Shown: piece after piece, positions 5,593-6,287 of the stretch
How the letters are laid out: every line of letters begins with the position of its first letter
Position numbering within the stretch: position 1 is the stretch's first letter
Origin: Comamonadaceae bacterium
GTDB lineage: Bacteria > Pseudomonadota > Gammaproteobacteria > Burkholderiales > Burkholderiaceae
Assembly (NCBI GenBank): GCA_947374535.1
Contig: CANCCJ010000147.1
Location: 1 to 6,287, forward strand
Length of the DNA stretch: 6,287 nucleotides
Direction of reading: 5' to 3'
Program-made: the position numbers and the translations under genes
Notes under the pieces: model-generated
The model's input: the letters and a program-made list of their open reading frames with translations, nothing else
Told to the model about the DNA's origin: nothing
Database searches by the model: none

Positions 5593-6287
5593 ATGCTACG
5601 TTTTCGCTGGATGACAACGCTTTTAGCTTTTGCACTTTGTGCAGACTTTGCTGGCGCGCAAACGCAGGTCACTTGGCCTCAAAAACCGATTCGCATCGTG
5701 GTGCCATTTGCAGCAGGAGGCAATACAGATTCGATTGCGCGAGTGATCGCAGAGAGATTCACACAAAGCCTTGGTCAAGCGGTTGTGGTCGAAAACAAAG
5801 TGGGCGCAGGTGGCGCCATCGCGGCTGAATTTGTAGCGAAAGCGCCTGCCGATGGGTACACCTTGATGATGGCCGCAATGCCTGTCATGGCGGTATTGCC
5901 CGTGGTGGGTAAAACTAATTTTGATCCTTTGAAAGACTTTGTTCCCATCAGCAACGTGGGCAGTAATCCTTTCGTGATGGGGGTTCACAAATCTGTCCCG
6001 GCCAATACGGTGCCTGAATTTGTTGCCTATATTCGAAAAAATCCAAACAAGTTCAATTACGCTTCGGGCGGTTCGGCGAGCGTCTCACATTTGTCTGCGG
6101 CATTGTTTGTCAAGCGTGCTGAATTGGACATGACGCACATCAGTTACAAGGGCGGCGCACCTGCCGTGATTGACTTGCTCGCGGGAAACGTGCAGATGTA
6201 CTTTGGTAATTTTTCTGAACTTTACCCGCATCTCAGTGGCGGGAATATTCGCATCATCGGTGTGTCTAGCGACAAGCGTGCAACCCC
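5593..6287 (+). CDS. Bug/TctC family tripartite tricarboxylate transporter substrate-binding protein, N-terminal part
   Basis: 231 complete codons are visible before the right edge; the family is usually about 320-330 residues, so roughly 90-100 are missing. It is a periplasmic solute-binding protein. Some members serve TctAB transporters, while many orphan members occur in Burkholderiales and bind carboxylates, amino acids or aromatic acids. Residues 1-22 form a signal peptide (LLAFALCADFAGA, cleaved near AGA-QT). The LC pair in it is not a valid lipobox because a large residue precedes the Cys. The family pattern follows in order: WPQKPIRIVVPFAAGGNTD (28-46), VVVENKVGAGG (64-74), APADGYTL (84-91), DPLKDFVPIS (111-120) and ISYKGGAPAVIDLLAGNVQM (183-202). 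It sits 21 bp after the hydroxylase with its own strong ribosome binding site, so it may capture that enzyme's substrate or a precursor. No tctA or tctB gene is visible in the window. Confidence 0.92.
   Translation, partial: MLRFRWMTTLLAFALCADFAGAQTQVTWPQKPIRIVVPFAAGGNTDSIARVIAERFTQSLGQAVVVENKVGAGGAIAAEFVAKAPADGYTLMMAAMPVMAVLPVVGKTNFDPLKDFVPISNVGSNPFVMGVHKSVPANTVPEFVAYIRKNPNKFNYASGGSASVSHLSAALFVKRAELDMTHISYKGGAPAVIDLLAGNVQMYFGNFSELYPHLSGGNIRIIGVSSDKRAT

Overview
The window looks like a chromosomal segment of a betaproteobacterium of the order Burkholderiales, probably Comamonadaceae (Limnohabitans, Rhodoferax or Polaromonas-like). This rests on the fairly high GC, the tsaB-rimI-uracil-DNA glycosylase order, the group-2 pyrF, and a Bug/TctC-type binding protein, a family greatly expanded in this order. 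The organism was inferred from gene style and order only; no database search was possible.

Layout. (1) Positions 1-1121, minus strand: the first 373 codons of dacB (penicillin-binding protein 4), running off the left edge. (2) A divergent gap of only 32 bp (1122-1153). (3) Positions 1154-4230, plus strand: a tight run tsaB - rimI - family-4 uracil-DNA glycosylase - pyrF, with a 4-bp overlap and gaps of 10 and 17 bp. These genes serve core information processing: tRNA t6A37 modification, N-terminal acetylation of ribosomal protein S18, removal of uracil from DNA, and UMP synthesis. (4) A 120-bp intergenic stretch (4231-4350) with hairpins, a T-rich tract, a possible promoter and an inverted repeat reaching over the next start codon. 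(5) Positions 4351-6287, plus strand: an accessory, probably catabolic pair, a class A FAD-dependent hydroxylase followed 21 bp later by a periplasmic Bug/TctC substrate-binding protein cut by the right edge.

Two signals stand out. First, dacB and tsaB diverge with mirror-image GATAAT-N6-ATG arrangements. If those are the -10 elements, transcription would start at or next to each start codon, giving leaderless mRNAs for both genes. pyrF has a similar TAAAAT-N5-ATG. None of the five core genes has a recognisable Shine-Dalgarno sequence, while both accessory genes do. Second, the uracil-DNA glycosylase carries an extension of about 115 residues ahead of its catalytic domain. Its first 25 residues resemble the clamp-loader-binding N-terminal peptide of DNA polymerase III psi (HolD), which suggests possible recruitment of the repair enzyme to the replisome.

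No tRNA, rRNA, CRISPR array, insertion sequence or integrase was seen.
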